This document shows positions 1 through 9,238 of a stretch of DNA of 56,521 bases, in pieces. The stretch is from Candidatus Poribacteria bacterium (GTDB lineage Bacteria; Poribacteria; WGA-4E; UBA9662), in NCBI GenBank assembly GCA_002709695.1, contig PAQF01000032.1, forward strand, positions 1 through 56,521. Reading direction: 5' to 3'. A program made the translations under genes and the position numbers. The notes under the pieces were generated by a model, which was not told the origin of the DNA, ran no database searches, and saw only the letters and a list, made by a program, of their open reading frames with translations. Position 1 is the first letter of the stretch. Each line of letters opens with the position of its first letter.

Positions 1-364
1 TTTGTGTGTTTAAACTGCCTTAATTGAGTTCCTACGCTCAATCAAGCTGTTTATATATCGGCAGGATATAAAAAAACATTAGGATTTAAGCAAAAAAAAT
101 AGAAAAAAGGTGAAAAATTTAAAAAGAGACCTGCTTAGTCTAATATAAATTAATTTAAAAATTGTCCCTTCCAAGAAAAACTGTACATCCCAAGCGATGC
201 CAAAAGTCCCAAGATGTTTTGGGAGATGGCTAAGGCTTGAAACCCACTTTTTCCAGTTGATTCCCCTTTGGCTTATCCTTACTGAGTTGTTTGCAAATCA
301 ACAATCATGGTAAAATGATACATCTAAATTCTGAGGACAAATAGAAGTCATTGGAAAGGAACCA
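1..364. other. Leading non-coding stretch
   Basis: I see no credible gene here. The first 180 bases are strongly AT-rich with A-runs. The last 80 bases hold the candidate promoter and ribosome binding site of the aldolase gene that starts at 365. The tail of a gene lying to the left cannot be recognised. Confidence 0.5.
287..316 (+). promoter_or_regulatory. Candidate extended -10 promoter for the DapA-family gene
   Basis: A TAAAAT box (311-316) is preceded by TGG, which fits an extended -10 (TGn). A weak -35-like TTGTTT lies at 287-292, 18 nt upstream. The GGAAAGGA ribosome binding site follows at 353-360, just before the ATG at 365. This is seen in the sequence only; no transcription start is known. 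Confidence 0.4.
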
Positions 365-1321
365 ATGCACCGAAAACTAGCAACCAACGGGCATTACCAA
401 CCCAAAGGAGTAATCCCAGCCAGCCTAATGCCATTTAGAGCAGATCTAGAAATCGACGAGGCCACCTACCGAAGCCATTTGAGAGAGCTCGCTTCAGTTA
501 ATGGCATTTCTGCCATTACTATCAATGGTCATGCAGCTGAAGTTCATGCACTAACTTTAAGTGAACAAGAACGGAGTTTAGAACTAGCCCAAGACGAAGT
601 CGGAGACCAAATTCCACTGATTGTTGGCATCTCTACACCCAGCAGTATGAATGCCAAACAAATCGCTATTATGGCTACGGCCGGTGGTGCTTCGGCACTA
701 CTAGTGTTTCCGCCAGAAAGCATGTCTCTAGGTGGACAGCAACGGCCTGAAATGGCAATAGCCCATTTTGAACAGATAGCCCTTTCTACCAACTTACCAC
801 TAATTTTATTCCAGTACCCACTATCCAGTGGACTGGGCTATCCCCTTTCCGCCTTGCTGGATTTGTGTCAACGTTTTCCTACCATTCGAGCAATTAAGGA
901 CTGGTGCAACGACCCTGTTTTGCATGAGCAGCACATTCGAGAACTTCACGCGTTAGATCAACCTGTGTCCGTCCTATCGACGCATAGTGCCTGGTTATTA
1001 AGTTCGCTGGTCTTAGGTTGTGACGGATTGCTCTCTGGTGCAGGAAGTGTAATTGCGAATCTTCAGGTTGATATTTGGAGAGCAGTTCAAGCGAAAAACT
1101 TGGAGAAAGCTCAAGAACTTAGTAACCGATTGTACTATCTGACACATGCCTTCTATTGTAATCCCTTACTAGATATGCACAATCGCATGAAAGAAGCACT
1201 GGTTTTGTTGGATCGCTTGCCAGCAGCACATGTCCGTCCGCCCTTAGTAAGTTTGAAGCCAAATGAAGTGCAACGTGTTAAGGAACAGCTCAAGTTAGCC
1301 GGGCTAATTAAAAGACAGTAA
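365..1321 (+). CDS. Dihydrodipicolinate synthase / N-acetylneuraminate lyase family aldolase
   Basis: Class I aldolase of the DapA/NAL superfamily, cytosolic, 318 residues, slightly longer than typical (about 290-310). The TIM-barrel landmarks are visible: NGHAAE near residues 54-59 in place of the usual G-T/S-T/G-E loop, a catalytic tyrosine in FQYP (Y151), and the Schiff-base lysine in AIKDW (K178). The family condenses or cleaves a 2-oxo acid such as pyruvate with an aldehyde; substrate cannot be fixed from sequence. No lysine-biosynthesis genes are near, and the catabolic surroundings argue for a sugar-acid or related lyase rather than true DapA. A good Shine-Dalgarno (GGAAAGGA) supports the ATG chosen. 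Confidence 0.85.
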   Translation: MHRKLATNGHYQPKGVIPASLMPFRADLEIDEATYRSHLRELASVNGISAITINGHAAEVHALTLSEQERSLELAQDEVGDQIPLIVGISTPSSMNAKQIAIMATAGGASALLVFPPESMSLGGQQRPEMAIAHFEQIALSTNLPLILFQYPLSSGLGYPLSALLDLCQRFPTIRAIKDWCNDPVLHEQHIRELHALDQPVSVLSTHSAWLLSSLVLGCDGLLSGAGSVIANLQVDIWRAVQAKNLEKAQELSNRLYYLTHAFYCNPLLDMHNRMKEALVLLDRLPAAHVRPPLVSLKPNEVQRVKEQLKLAGLIKRQ

Positions 1322-1769
1322 CAGATGACCATCACTGAATTGAACTATATACGAGTGGGGTTATAAGAAAATCAAAAACAACAAGTTAAACTCAACATAC
1401 AAAAAAAAGTCAAGTTTGCTACCTCAAAGAAGTATATCATCGTCCCTTTCTACCACTACACACTGATATCGGAATCCACTAATTTTCCGCATTCTCATCA
1501 CGTGTCCATATAATCCGTCGAAACCAATTTGTCAAATGATCTTATCTCTGTTCCTCAATAAATTATAAAATGATATAACTCCAGATAAATAGAGTGGATA
1601 TTGTTCTGTTCGACTCGAGATTATGCGCTCGCGCGATACTCTGACCCGACTTACTAGTCAACCAACCTCTCCTTCTTCTAGAGAAACAATTATGATAGAA
1701 TGCTCTGAATTCTCAAGATATCCAAGCTACAAGCAAGCATAAACATACTGAAATTCATGCATCAAGGCA
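1322..1769. other. Non-coding gap
   Basis: About 450 bases without a supported gene on either strand. The stretch is AT-rich apart from a short CG-rich patch near 1626-1636. I find no strong terminator or convincing promoter; the only ribosome-binding hint for the next gene is a weak AAGG at 1764-1767. Confidence 0.5.
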
Positions 1770-3869
1770 ATGATGAATCAGTTAAAGAAATTTTATTTTG
1801 CAATTGCTTTTTGCATCTTTCATTTGGCTACAGTAGAAGGAGATGGCGCGTTGATATCAACACACCCACAACATTCGTACGCTGATACGGAAAACATTGG
1901 AAACCTAGAAGAAACCTTGCGAAATATGCTTTCGAATCAGGATAAGTATTCGTTTTCCCGCGGGTGGTGGGATTGGGACCGCTTGCGCCAACGTTATGTT
2001 GATAGTGAACGCAAGGATGAAAACTCACTCAGGATTTTGCGCGGTGTGTTTCGGGGTTTGATAATTGATTGGCACACCAAATTGGAGGCCAAAGGCGAAG
2101 ATGATTTAATGTACATCTTATTCACTACAAACAGCGGCAATAAAACAACAAGAAATGCTGATGAAGGCCGGAAACTAGTACGTGACTTACACGGAGGTGG
2201 GTATCATGGTGGCTGGGGAAGTGCATGCCGGATACGGATATACGAAGAGTTAGTTCGACAAAACATGCTTACTCCTGAAGAGAAAGAACTTTTCAAAAAA
2301 ATTGTCCATCAAAGTTTGCAACCGCAGTTTCTCGATTTCACTAAAGGTTCACAACAGGCAGACAACCACTCTTTTGGCAACGGAGGCGGTGTGGCATTGG
2401 CCCTGAAGTTATTTCCTAACGCCCCACAGGCGAAAGAGGCTCGTGATTGGCTCGACCGAATCTGGGCAAACCTAGCTGATTACGGAGATTGGACAGAATG
2501 GAATTATTATCCATACGGACCAATTTTCCTACACGGCATGCTAGATATTGCTGAGGCAACCGGCCGAATTAACACCGATCATGCACTAATCAATGCCATC
2601 GGCCAGCGCTGTCTTGGGTTTATTCACGGTGGAGGTATCCGTGGAAACCCTAATTGTGGTTCACAGGTAAGAAAAGACCTATCACAAGTCTATGCCGACC
2701 CATGGAATATGGGTTACTACAACGTCGAAACATCGAGTCGCGATGGCAACTTTTGGTATCGTATGGCCCAGCATTACAAAGACCCTGAATACCTCTGGGC
2801 CGCCGAACAGGTTGCGTTGGGAGGACGTCCTCCTGACGGAAATGTACCTGCTGAATATCAAGCTGCCTACAACAAACGCTTTGCCTGGTTTGTCAAACAC
2901 GATATAGAGCCGAAGCTACCAGCTAGCAGCTCCAAGATTGGTTTATTGAGTGCCTTTAAACATAAAATAAAGGAGCGTGTTTATCTCAACTCAGGGAGAG
3001 AACCAGAGAAACCTTTCGCCGCTTTTTTTCTTTATGACAAAAAGGACAAGCACCTTGACAACGTGGCGGGCTATCTTTATGAATATTCCATTAATGGGGT
3101 TAAACTGCTACACACATCCGGCAAATATAACAATGTCTACTCAGACAAAAAACTCAAGGGTGGGGGCACTGGCGAGGAGAGTCTCGATTCTTTGCTAGTG
3201 CTTCACAAACGGCATCCGTTTCCAATCCATCCTGACCGACAGGGTGATGAACGTGACTTTAAGCGGATAGATTTTGCCAAACATCTACCCGACTTAGCTA
3301 AAGCGGAGAACAATAGTTCAGGAGACTCATTTGGCCAGTTCGGCTTCAAAGATTTCTTTGGTCCAAGAAGCCAATGGATACGTCGTGTAATACTCACGGC
3401 TGAAGGATACCTGATTGTTGCTGACGAATACAAAGGAGACGAATCACTGGGAGCAGACTATTTGGCTGGGCCAATTTGGCACCTAGCTAAGGTCGAAGGA
3501 AAAACAACAGGATTGCAGGCAAAAAACTGGTTCGCAGCGCCAGCAATCGATCGATCATGGTGGCAAAAAAAAGAAATTGGGGTAACAGTCTACATTCACG
3601 ATGACAGCAACCTAAAATTTGGTTCCGTTCAGCAAAGCCAATCACAAGATGTTGCCCCAAATACAACTGTCTTTGCATACCGTCCAATAACAGCCGGAAA
3701 GCCAGAGCTTTTTTTAAGCATACTGGTGCCGCATTGCTTAGCCAAGTGTCCTGACACAGTTGTTCGTAACATCAAATCAGTTATTAAGCAATCTCGAACA
3801 TTTATAACCTCTATCTATGGTGTCCAAGTGATTATAGAAAGCAATGGTGGTTGGTACGTGGAACGTTAG
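1770..3869 (+). CDS. Secreted polysaccharide-lyase-like (heparinase II/III-like) protein
   Basis: A 699-residue protein with a probable Sec signal peptide (Lys pair at residues 6-7, hydrophobic core about 8-22, ending near VEGDGA), so periplasmic or exported. The central part (about residues 140-270) is helical and rich in aromatic and His residues (YHGGWGSA, QADNHSFGNGGG, WTEWNYYPYGP), reminiscent of the alpha/alpha toroid of polysaccharide lyases. The second half looks beta-rich with repeated Asp/Gly/Tyr turns, as in the lyase beta-sandwich. This is fold-level resemblance, not a recognised family, so the substrate is unknown. Two adjacent ATG codons (1770 and 1773) are possible starts. It precedes a Gfo/Idh/MocA gene, in keeping with glycan use. 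Confidence 0.5.
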   Translation: MMNQLKKFYFAIAFCIFHLATVEGDGALISTHPQHSYADTENIGNLEETLRNMLSNQDKYSFSRGWWDWDRLRQRYVDSERKDENSLRILRGVFRGLIIDWHTKLEAKGEDDLMYILFTTNSGNKTTRNADEGRKLVRDLHGGGYHGGWGSACRIRIYEELVRQNMLTPEEKELFKKIVHQSLQPQFLDFTKGSQQADNHSFGNGGGVALALKLFPNAPQAKEARDWLDRIWANLADYGDWTEWNYYPYGPIFLHGMLDIAEATGRINTDHALINAIGQRCLGFIHGGGIRGNPNCGSQVRKDLSQVYADPWNMGYYNVETSSRDGNFWYRMAQHYKDPEYLWAAEQVALGGRPPDGNVPAEYQAAYNKRFAWFVKHDIEPKLPASSSKIGLLSAFKHKIKERVYLNSGREPEKPFAAFFLYDKKDKHLDNVAGYLYEYSINGVKLLHTSGKYNNVYSDKKLKGGGTGEESLDSLLVLHKRHPFPIHPDRQGDERDFKRIDFAKHLPDLAKAENNSSGDSFGQFGFKDFFGPRSQWIRRVILTAEGYLIVADEYKGDESLGADYLAGPIWHLAKVEGKTTGLQAKNWFAAPAIDRSWWQKKEIGVTVYIHDDSNLKFGSVQQSQSQDVAPNTTVFAYRPITAGKPELFLSILVPHCLAKCPDTVVRNIKSVIKQSRTFITSIYGVQVIIESNGGWYVER

Positions 3870-4122
3870 CTCAACAAAGAAAGAAAAAAACATGACACTG
3901 TCGAGTTGTCGATGAATCTATGTTTGGATCAAAAAAACGTGGTCTATTGCACATGCTAGCCAATGTGTTGGCGCTCGACAAAGAAAAACAAAATGCTCAA
4001 CAAAATACCGGAGAGAAAACACACAGCATCTCTACTCAGACTAATCGGAGGTTCGGCTAAGTATATCTCTAACCATTCAATTAAAGTAAAAACCTGAAAG
4101 GTGATATTTAAAAAATGCAATA

Positions 4123-5178
4123 ATGGGAAAAATACGAATAGGAATAATCGGATGCGGTGGGATGGCAAAATCGCACACCGCAAGGATGAATCGAGTCTTA
4201 AAAAAAATTGAAATCACTGCCGTTGTCGACATCGATTTAAATAGAGCCGAAACAGTTGCAGAACTTCTTCCCACAAAACCAATAGTCCACAACAACTATG
4301 AGGAAATCCTTGATGATGTGGATGCAACCTTAGTAGTATTGCCACATCATCTCCACCATCCAGTGACAATCAAGTGCCTCAATGCGGGCAAGCACGTACT
4401 AGTCGAAAAACCCATGGCCAACACCGAACGAGAATGCCTAGAGATGATTGAATCCGCCAAAAGGAATGATCGAATTCTCATGGTTGGTTACTGTATGCGT
4501 TTCCATCCTCTCGTACTCAAATTCAAGGAAACTCTGGATAAAAAGACCTTCGGTGACATATTCCAACTTTCGATATGGACTGAGCAACATACACAACGGG
4601 ATCCCAGCAACTGGGTGTGTAAAGCAAAGGAAGTTGGAGGTGGGCAGTTATTCAGCCATGGTTGTCACTATATTGACCTGATGTTGTGGATGCTTGGTAA
4701 TCCGGTAAAAGGAACCCATTTAGGAACTAATCGATGTACCCCTTGGATGGAGAGGGAAGGTACTAGTAACGTTTGCCTTGAGTTTGAGGGCGGCGCTCTC
4801 GGATATCATTTCGGTACTTGGGGAGCACGAGGTACTCGGCTCGGTTATTCCTTCCACGCACATTGTGAAAATGGAATGGTCGAGCTACAACTCGAAAAGG
4901 GGCGGGTAGTCTACCTCGGTGATGCTGAGAAACACATACCTGGTGTCCATGATAGAGAGCAAAAGGAGATCATTCTCTTAGAGGAAAAACACGCTAAACC
5001 CACAGAAATAGAGATGTCACACTTTATCGAATGCATAGAAACTGGGCAGAAACCATTAACTGATCCCATTTCCAGTTTTGAGGGGTTGAAAGTAATCTGG
5101 GAACTCTACAAAGCAGAGGAAAATAATATCGTGGCAGATCTACAAGGATTTGGGTTTGGAACGATGAACTTAGACTAA
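4123..5178 (+). CDS. Gfo/Idh/MocA family oxidoreductase
   Basis: NAD(P)-dependent sugar or inositol-type dehydrogenase, cytosolic, 351 residues, normal family length. The N-terminal Rossmann fold shows GIIGCGGMA at residues 7-15, and the family signature EKPMAN lies at 95-100. The C-terminal substrate domain contains GGGQLFSHGCHYID near 172-185, the G...HxxD region that usually supplies the catalytic His. The family oxidises or reduces pyranose and cyclitol rings; the precise substrate is not readable. A purine-rich AAAGGTGAT lies at 4097-4105, rather far upstream of the ATG, so the ribosome binding site is weak. The preceding lyase-like gene suggests a role in sugar catabolism. Confidence 0.9.
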   Translation: MGKIRIGIIGCGGMAKSHTARMNRVLKKIEITAVVDIDLNRAETVAELLPTKPIVHNNYEEILDDVDATLVVLPHHLHHPVTIKCLNAGKHVLVEKPMANTERECLEMIESAKRNDRILMVGYCMRFHPLVLKFKETLDKKTFGDIFQLSIWTEQHTQRDPSNWVCKAKEVGGGQLFSHGCHYIDLMLWMLGNPVKGTHLGTNRCTPWMEREGTSNVCLEFEGGALGYHFGTWGARGTRLGYSFHAHCENGMVELQLEKGRVVYLGDAEKHIPGVHDREQKEIILLEEKHAKPTEIEMSHFIECIETGQKPLTDPISSFEGLKVIWELYKAEENNIVADLQGFGFGTMNLD

Positions 5179-5340
5179 TAATTCTCCAACACACAGTTTT
5201 TTTATTGAGACAATATAGCAAAAATCCTATCATTCTTCAACACCACAAATCTTCACCAGAGAAACCAGATGAATCATCTCCAGATGTTGAACGATGTTCT
5301 ATTCGATAAGCGAGCATAGCATCGAAGTATAATTGACGAC

Positions 5341-6251
5341 GTGAAATTTCGGCATTATTCGCTATCCGAAAAATATCTTCTTGCTCTTGATAAATATATT
5401 CAAAATCTCCGCTACTATCCCCAACCAATCACGAAGATACAGATTCAGAAACCACTATTCGACATATGCAACGAGTCTCTTCAACCAATAGTTGATGTTC
5501 TCAACACAGGACCAGGTTTTGTTATTGCCGAACGGATCCCTTTAGAAAAATATACTTTGGATGAATCACGGATAATCTACTTGTTGATTGGCCAGTGCCT
5601 GAGTCATCCTTTTGCACAAGATATTAAGGGAACTCTATTGTATGATGTAAAAGACACCGGTCAAAACGTAACCGAAGGCGCTCGATTTTCAGTGACCAAG
5701 GCTGAGAGTTCATTTCACCTAGATAATTCCTTCGGCAATACCGTGCCGGACTTCGTTGGGTTGCTATGTATTAAAGTGGCAAAATCAGGTGGTCAGAACC
5801 CGCTGATCAGTGCCTATTCTCTCCATAACGAACTGCGAGAACAATTCTCTCCGCATGTGCTCGAAACACTTTATCAACCATTCTATCTTGACCGCCGAAG
5901 ACAATTCAAAATGGGAGAATCCTCAACCTCTTACAATCCAATTTTCCAATGGGACCAAGCAGAGTTAACCATGCGTTACATGTACTACTATATTCAGGTT
6001 GGACACCAACGTGCAGGACAGTGGATCCGAATCAAGAGAAAGACTTGAACATTGTAGAAATGCTACTCCGCCGCTCAGACCTTCGTGTGGAGTTTAGTTT
6101 AACCTCCGGACAGATGCTGTTTACAAATAACCATTGGATACTCCACAATCGCACCTCATTCGAGGACTATCTTGCTCCCAAGTTTAAACGTCATTATATA
6201 CGTCTTTGGCTCCAGCGAAGGACAAGCCGCGACACCCCAATTAACATCTAG
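5341..6251 (+). pseudogene. TauD/TfdA-family 2-oxoglutarate dioxygenase, interrupted by a frameshift
   Basis: Fe(II)/2-oxoglutarate-dependent dioxygenase split across two frames. The first frame (5341-6048) carries the HxD iron ligands (FHLD, H126 and D128) and runs to GHQRAGQ. The matching continuation VDPNQEK is read in the -1 frame from about 6021 and ends at 6251; it carries the distal part, LHNRTSFEDY and the RLWL end, which in this family hold the third iron ligand (His) and the 2-oxoglutarate-binding Arg. A one-base deletion near 6018-6022 explains both frames. The upstream product alone would lack a complete active site. The GTG at 5341 has no clear ribosome binding site, so the true start may be downstream. 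Confidence 0.75.
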
Positions 6252-6258
6252 AGTCTAC

Positions 6259-6309
6259 GTTGGCTTTGCATGCTAATCCTATGGTTTATAAAGCATTCTA
6301 AAAGCCAAC
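6259..6309. terminator. Composite hairpin between two convergent genes
   Basis: An outer 9-bp perfect stem (GTTGGCTTT at 6259-6267 with AAAGCCAAC at 6301-6309) encloses a 5-bp inner stem (ATGCT 6270-6274 with AGCAT 6292-6296). It lies between the TauD stop (6251) and the dehydratase stop (6309-6311), and its 3' arm ends on the latter codon. Placement suggests a bidirectional terminator. A clear T-run is missing on both strands, so it may work only as a 3'-end structure. Confidence 0.4.
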
Positions 6310-7436
6310 TACACAGAATAAGCCAAGGAGCCATCTTCCCGAATAGGCATTCCTGTTGTGTTCATTGACTCGAATGGCGTTTGAGAAAGAAGACACTCAT
6401 CTAGCTCAACTCCAAGCCCCGGAGCTTCAGGAATCGGAATATACCCCCCTTGACGTCGGTACGAAGTCGTGAAGTACGCGTATCTGTCCGATTCATCGTC
6501 TTTGGTATACTCTTGGGTAATGAAATTAGGAATACAAGTATCCAAATGCAATGAGGCGGCTGTAACTAAAGGACCAAGGAAATTATGAACAACAACCGCA
6601 CTATGGTATGACTCAGCAATCGCAGAGATCTTCTTGCAGTGGGTGAGCCCTCCAGCCAAAGCGACATCAGGACGCACATACTGCGGGCCTCCCGTTTCCA
6701 GCAATTCTCTGAATTCCCAGATTGTGGTCAGCCGTTCACCATTTCCAATTGGGATGTTTATGCGTTTGGCCATTTCTGCTTGTGAAATAATGCTGTCAAT
6801 CTGAATTGGATCTTCAATAAAATAAAGATTGAATTTAGTCAAAGCCCCTGCCAAAGCCACTGCGTTCATTGGCGTCAGTTTTCGGTGTACCTCAACAACT
6901 AGGTCCAAACCCGCCCCGCCGCCTTCTCGTGCAGCGTTTACCATCTCACACACAGACTTAATCAATTGATCTTGTGTCATGTCTTGGTATCCATCAACCA
7001 GCGGATCAAACTTGATTGCTGTAAACCCTTCGGCAACGGCATCTTTAGCCGCTTTGTACATAGCATCAGGTGAAGGTTGGCCCATGAGCAAGTGTAATCG
7101 AATTTTGTCACGACAATTACCGCCAAGCAGTTCCCACACTGGCGCACTAAAATACTTCCCTTTAATATCCCATAACGCAATATCAACGGCACTGATCGCT
7201 CCACAAAGGACATTCCCTCGAAAAGGACCCATACGATATAAATACTGCCAATGGTGTTCAATCCTTAACGGATTTTGACCAATAAGATACTGTTCAAAAC
7301 GACGGACAACCCTCTCAACTGCTTCCGGGTAGCCCCAACAAGCAGTTTGCCCCAGTCCGCTAATACCTGTATCAGTATGAATCTGCAAGACATACCCATT
7401 ACCTGCAAGGTACGATTCTATCTTATCTATTTTCAT
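6309..7436 (-). CDS. Enolase-superfamily (mandelate racemase / D-galactonate dehydratase-like) sugar-acid dehydratase
   Basis: A 375-residue enzyme with the enolase-superfamily capping domain followed by a modified TIM barrel. Three metal-binding acids sit at beta-strand ends: E182 (VEVH), E208 (IEDP) and E234 (GNGERL). H184 in VEVH and H284 in VVVHN occupy the places of the two histidines used as acid and base by D-galactonate dehydratase and its mannonate relatives. This implies Mg-dependent dehydration of a sugar acid to a 2-keto-3-deoxy acid, cytosolic. The exact substrate is open. I chose the ATG at 7436 because GGAGGT lies four bases upstream; a longer frame begins with a TTG that precedes this site. 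Confidence 0.85.
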   Translation of the reverse strand: MKIDKIESYLAGNGYVLQIHTDTGISGLGQTACWGYPEAVERVVRRFEQYLIGQNPLRIEHHWQYLYRMGPFRGNVLCGAISAVDIALWDIKGKYFSAPVWELLGGNCRDKIRLHLLMGQPSPDAMYKAAKDAVAEGFTAIKFDPLVDGYQDMTQDQLIKSVCEMVNAAREGGGAGLDLVVEVHRKLTPMNAVALAGALTKFNLYFIEDPIQIDSIISQAEMAKRINIPIGNGERLTTIWEFRELLETGGPQYVRPDVALAGGLTHCKKISAIAESYHSAVVVHNFLGPLVTAASLHLDTCIPNFITQEYTKDDESDRYAYFTTSYRRQGGYIPIPEAPGLGVELDECLLSQTPFESMNTTGMPIREDGSLAYSV

Positions 7437-7440
7437 CTTA

Positions 7441-7446
7441 ACCTCC
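7441..7446 (-). promoter_or_regulatory. Ribosome binding site fixing the dehydratase start
   Basis: GGAGGT on the minus strand lies four bases before the ATG at 7436 and inside the N-terminal extension of the longer open frame, so it argues for the shorter protein. Confidence 0.7.
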
Positions 7447-7534
7447 AACTATGTTATTATCCGATATCGGTCGATTATGCCTACCATCATTCATCAAATG
7501 CAGATTACCAACGGCAACTTTTGTTATTCCTTGA

Positions 7535-8048
7535 AAAATCTCTCTGTGACAGTAATATCGAACGCGACGTGAGCGAGAAAAAAATCATTATACGATCCTG
7601 CCCAATTTCTGGAATGGTTATCAGCCATCATTTCCAGATCAGGGCATTGAACAAGCAACCGTTCACCGGAATCAGGAAAGCCAATTTATATGGCATTATA
7701 ACATCCACTGCGAAAACATCTCCAATGGTGAGGAAATGAGGCTCGACTTTCGTACCCAAACAAACTTACAACCAACTGCAATAGATAATGGTATGTTCGT
7801 GTTAAAAGTCATGCGGATGGAATCTATGACCAATTTGGCTGTACTGGTAAAATCACCGACGATGGTTCTTGGAAACAAGCTCTCATTAGAAATGGACACA
7901 GTGTGGTCTCTACGGGTAAAGTCAGTTAATCCTCCTTAGTTGTCTGTGATTGGATGCTTTTCGATTGGGTTTCCAAACTGGAAAAGGAGTCTGCTGTATG
8001 GGCAATGTTGGAAGATCTCCAGCGATTGAAGCCAGAACAACATGCTTG
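7535..8048 (+). pseudogene. Decayed gene of unrecognised family
   Basis: A coding-like stretch with two lesions. The frame opening at 7535 reads protein-like text (NFWNGYQPSFPDQGIE, then PTAIDNGMFVLK) until about 7800. The sense continues in the -1 frame (VKSHADGIYDQFGCTGK, then DDGSWKQALIRNG), meets a TAA at 7927-7929, and stays open in the same frame (CDWMLFDWVSKLEKESAVWA) to a TGA at 8046-8048. One frameshift plus one in-frame stop would restore about 170 residues. No start codon with a ribosome binding site is visible. I do not recognise the family. The location, directly before a sulfatase tail, suggests gene decay in this region. Confidence 0.4.
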
Positions 8049-8075
8049 AAGACTGGGAATTAAAACTGAATAAAC

Positions 8076-8462
8076 ATGAAATTTGCCTGCGGGTCTCAGT
8101 CTCCGTCCAATACTAGAAGAGGAAAAATAGATTGGCGGACTTTTGCCTTTATCGAAAGCAACTACTGGGGACGTGCTATTGTAACCGATCAGTATAAATA
8201 TGTAATGAAATATATATCAACGAATGATTTTGTCCCGATGGGGCCAGATCCAACACAACTTGGCAGAGAACAATTGTTTGATTTAGTAACAGATCCGTTC
8301 GAGATAACCAATCTTTCAGAGGATTTCCAATATCAGACTGAGCTTGAGTTGCGTAGGAAACAACTCTGGGAAAAAGAAGAGAAACTTAATCAATACCCAC
8401 TGAGTCACCACCGATCACAAGAAACAATTTCCCCGTGGAGAAATACGCTACAGCAAGCTTAG
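8076..8462 (+). pseudogene. C-terminal remnant of a sulfatase
   Basis: The 128-residue open frame contains the C-terminal signature of type I sulfatases: an ESNYWGRAIVTDQYKYV strand pattern (R-x-V/I-x-T-D-x-Y-K-Y) around residues 28-44, and EQLFDLVTDPFEITNLS near 70-86 (the L-Y/F-D-L-x-x-D-P-x-E-x-x-N-L motif). Complete sulfatases have about 450-550 residues with an N-terminal C/S-x-P-x-R formylglycine motif, which is absent here and upstream. It therefore cannot encode an active sulfatase. The preceding decayed block is not obviously its N-terminal part. Confidence is good for the family, moderate for the exact fragment borders. Confidence 0.65.
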
Positions 8463-8627
8463 GCGGAAGGGAGTTTAGTAAACCATCTTTAAGAAACAGT
8501 ACTATCGATCCTAACAGCTAAATGTTAGTCCCCCCAACATAACTCACAATACTTGAGATTGATAAATCAGCTATAATTAATTATCGAAAACAGACAAGAC
8601 ATACTTTTTAGGTGTGAGCCTACAGCT
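8463..8627. other. Convergent gap with a small hairpin
   Basis: The gap between two convergent reading frames holds a perfect 6-bp stem (CTAACA 8511-8516, TGTTAG 8523-8528, six-base loop). It is followed by C-rich rather than T-rich sequence, so it is at best a weak terminator. Confidence 0.3.
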
Positions 8628-9065
8628 TCATTTTCCATCCAAATGAACATTAGTAGCACCGAAACCAGAAACTTGTCCTCCCACTTTATCACGACACTCA
8701 AATCTCCCACCACTTCCATCTATCATCATCATTGCTTGCCTTCCGTCAGCTTTGGATTTTGACCGGAGTAAAAGCATCATTTCATTATTTACACTTGTAT
8801 TCTCACCCAAGTACGCAACCTTATAAATTTGGTCCTTACCATACATTGCCAATATTGCACTTCCATTAGGTGCTAACCCAAGATGAGCTCTTTCCTTGTA
8901 TCCATCTTTAATGATAATATCTCTACAAGTAACAGTTCCAAATGTCGCATCCTTCACACGCCCCCGAGCATCTGCATCACTACTGATAAGTGAGTTCAAT
9001 ACCATACCTAACACAACTAGCCCTGCCCCAAATGACATATACAGAACCTTATCTCGTAATTTCAT
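8628..9065 (-). CDS. Small membrane-anchored protein, Poribacteria-type hypothetical
   Basis: A 145-residue protein with an N-terminal hydrophobic segment (about residues 8-28) preceded by charged residues, which could be an uncleaved signal anchor or a signal peptide ending near DADA. The rest is soluble and beta-like with repeated short strands (CRDIIIKDGY, AHLGLAPNGSAILAMYG, QAMMMIDGSGGRFECRDK) and two Cys. The pattern of strand followed by Gly/Asn/Asp turn suggests a small repetitive beta domain facing the periplasm. From memory, similar proteins are frequent in Candidatus Poribacteria genomes, but I cannot check this here. Function unknown. Its gene is convergent with the sulfatase remnant. 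Confidence 0.7.
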   Translation of the reverse strand: MKLRDKVLYMSFGAGLVVLGMVLNSLISSDADARGRVKDATFGTVTCRDIIIKDGYKERAHLGLAPNGSAILAMYGKDQIYKVAYLGENTSVNNEMMLLLRSKSKADGRQAMMMIDGSGGRFECRDKVGGQVSGFGATNVHLDGK

Positions 9066-9193
9066 AATCTCTCCCTATTTGCTGAACTAGCCTTTATTAC
9101 CCTTAAATTCCGTTACCAATAATTCCTAAAAAATCCAAAGAACCCTTTGATACAATAAGACAATTTTACCATTAATAAAATTCGCCAGATGAT

Positions 9194-9219
9194 CTTATCC
9201 TACCTTCGTAATAGGTAAG
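9194..9219 (-). terminator. Weak hairpin downstream of the SnoaL-like gene
   Basis: CTTA-T-CCTA (9194-9202) pairs with TAGG-TAAG (9212-9219), giving 8 bp with one bulged T and a nine-base loop. It lies about 20 bases after the stop of the minus-strand SnoaL-like gene. No T-run follows directly, so termination is only possible, not shown. Confidence 0.25.
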
Positions 9220-9238
9220 AAGAATGTGAGAACAAGGA

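Noticed and set aside
5237-5428. Minus-strand frame of 63 residues overlapping the start of the TauD gene
   Set aside because: It has no ribosome binding site and no recognised domain; the plus-strand TauD frame has clear family motifs. A decayed gene end cannot be excluded.
7275-7739. Plus-strand frame of 154 residues
   Set aside because: Its first half overlaps the dehydratase antisense and its second half is a different frame of the decayed locus; no coherent protein sense.
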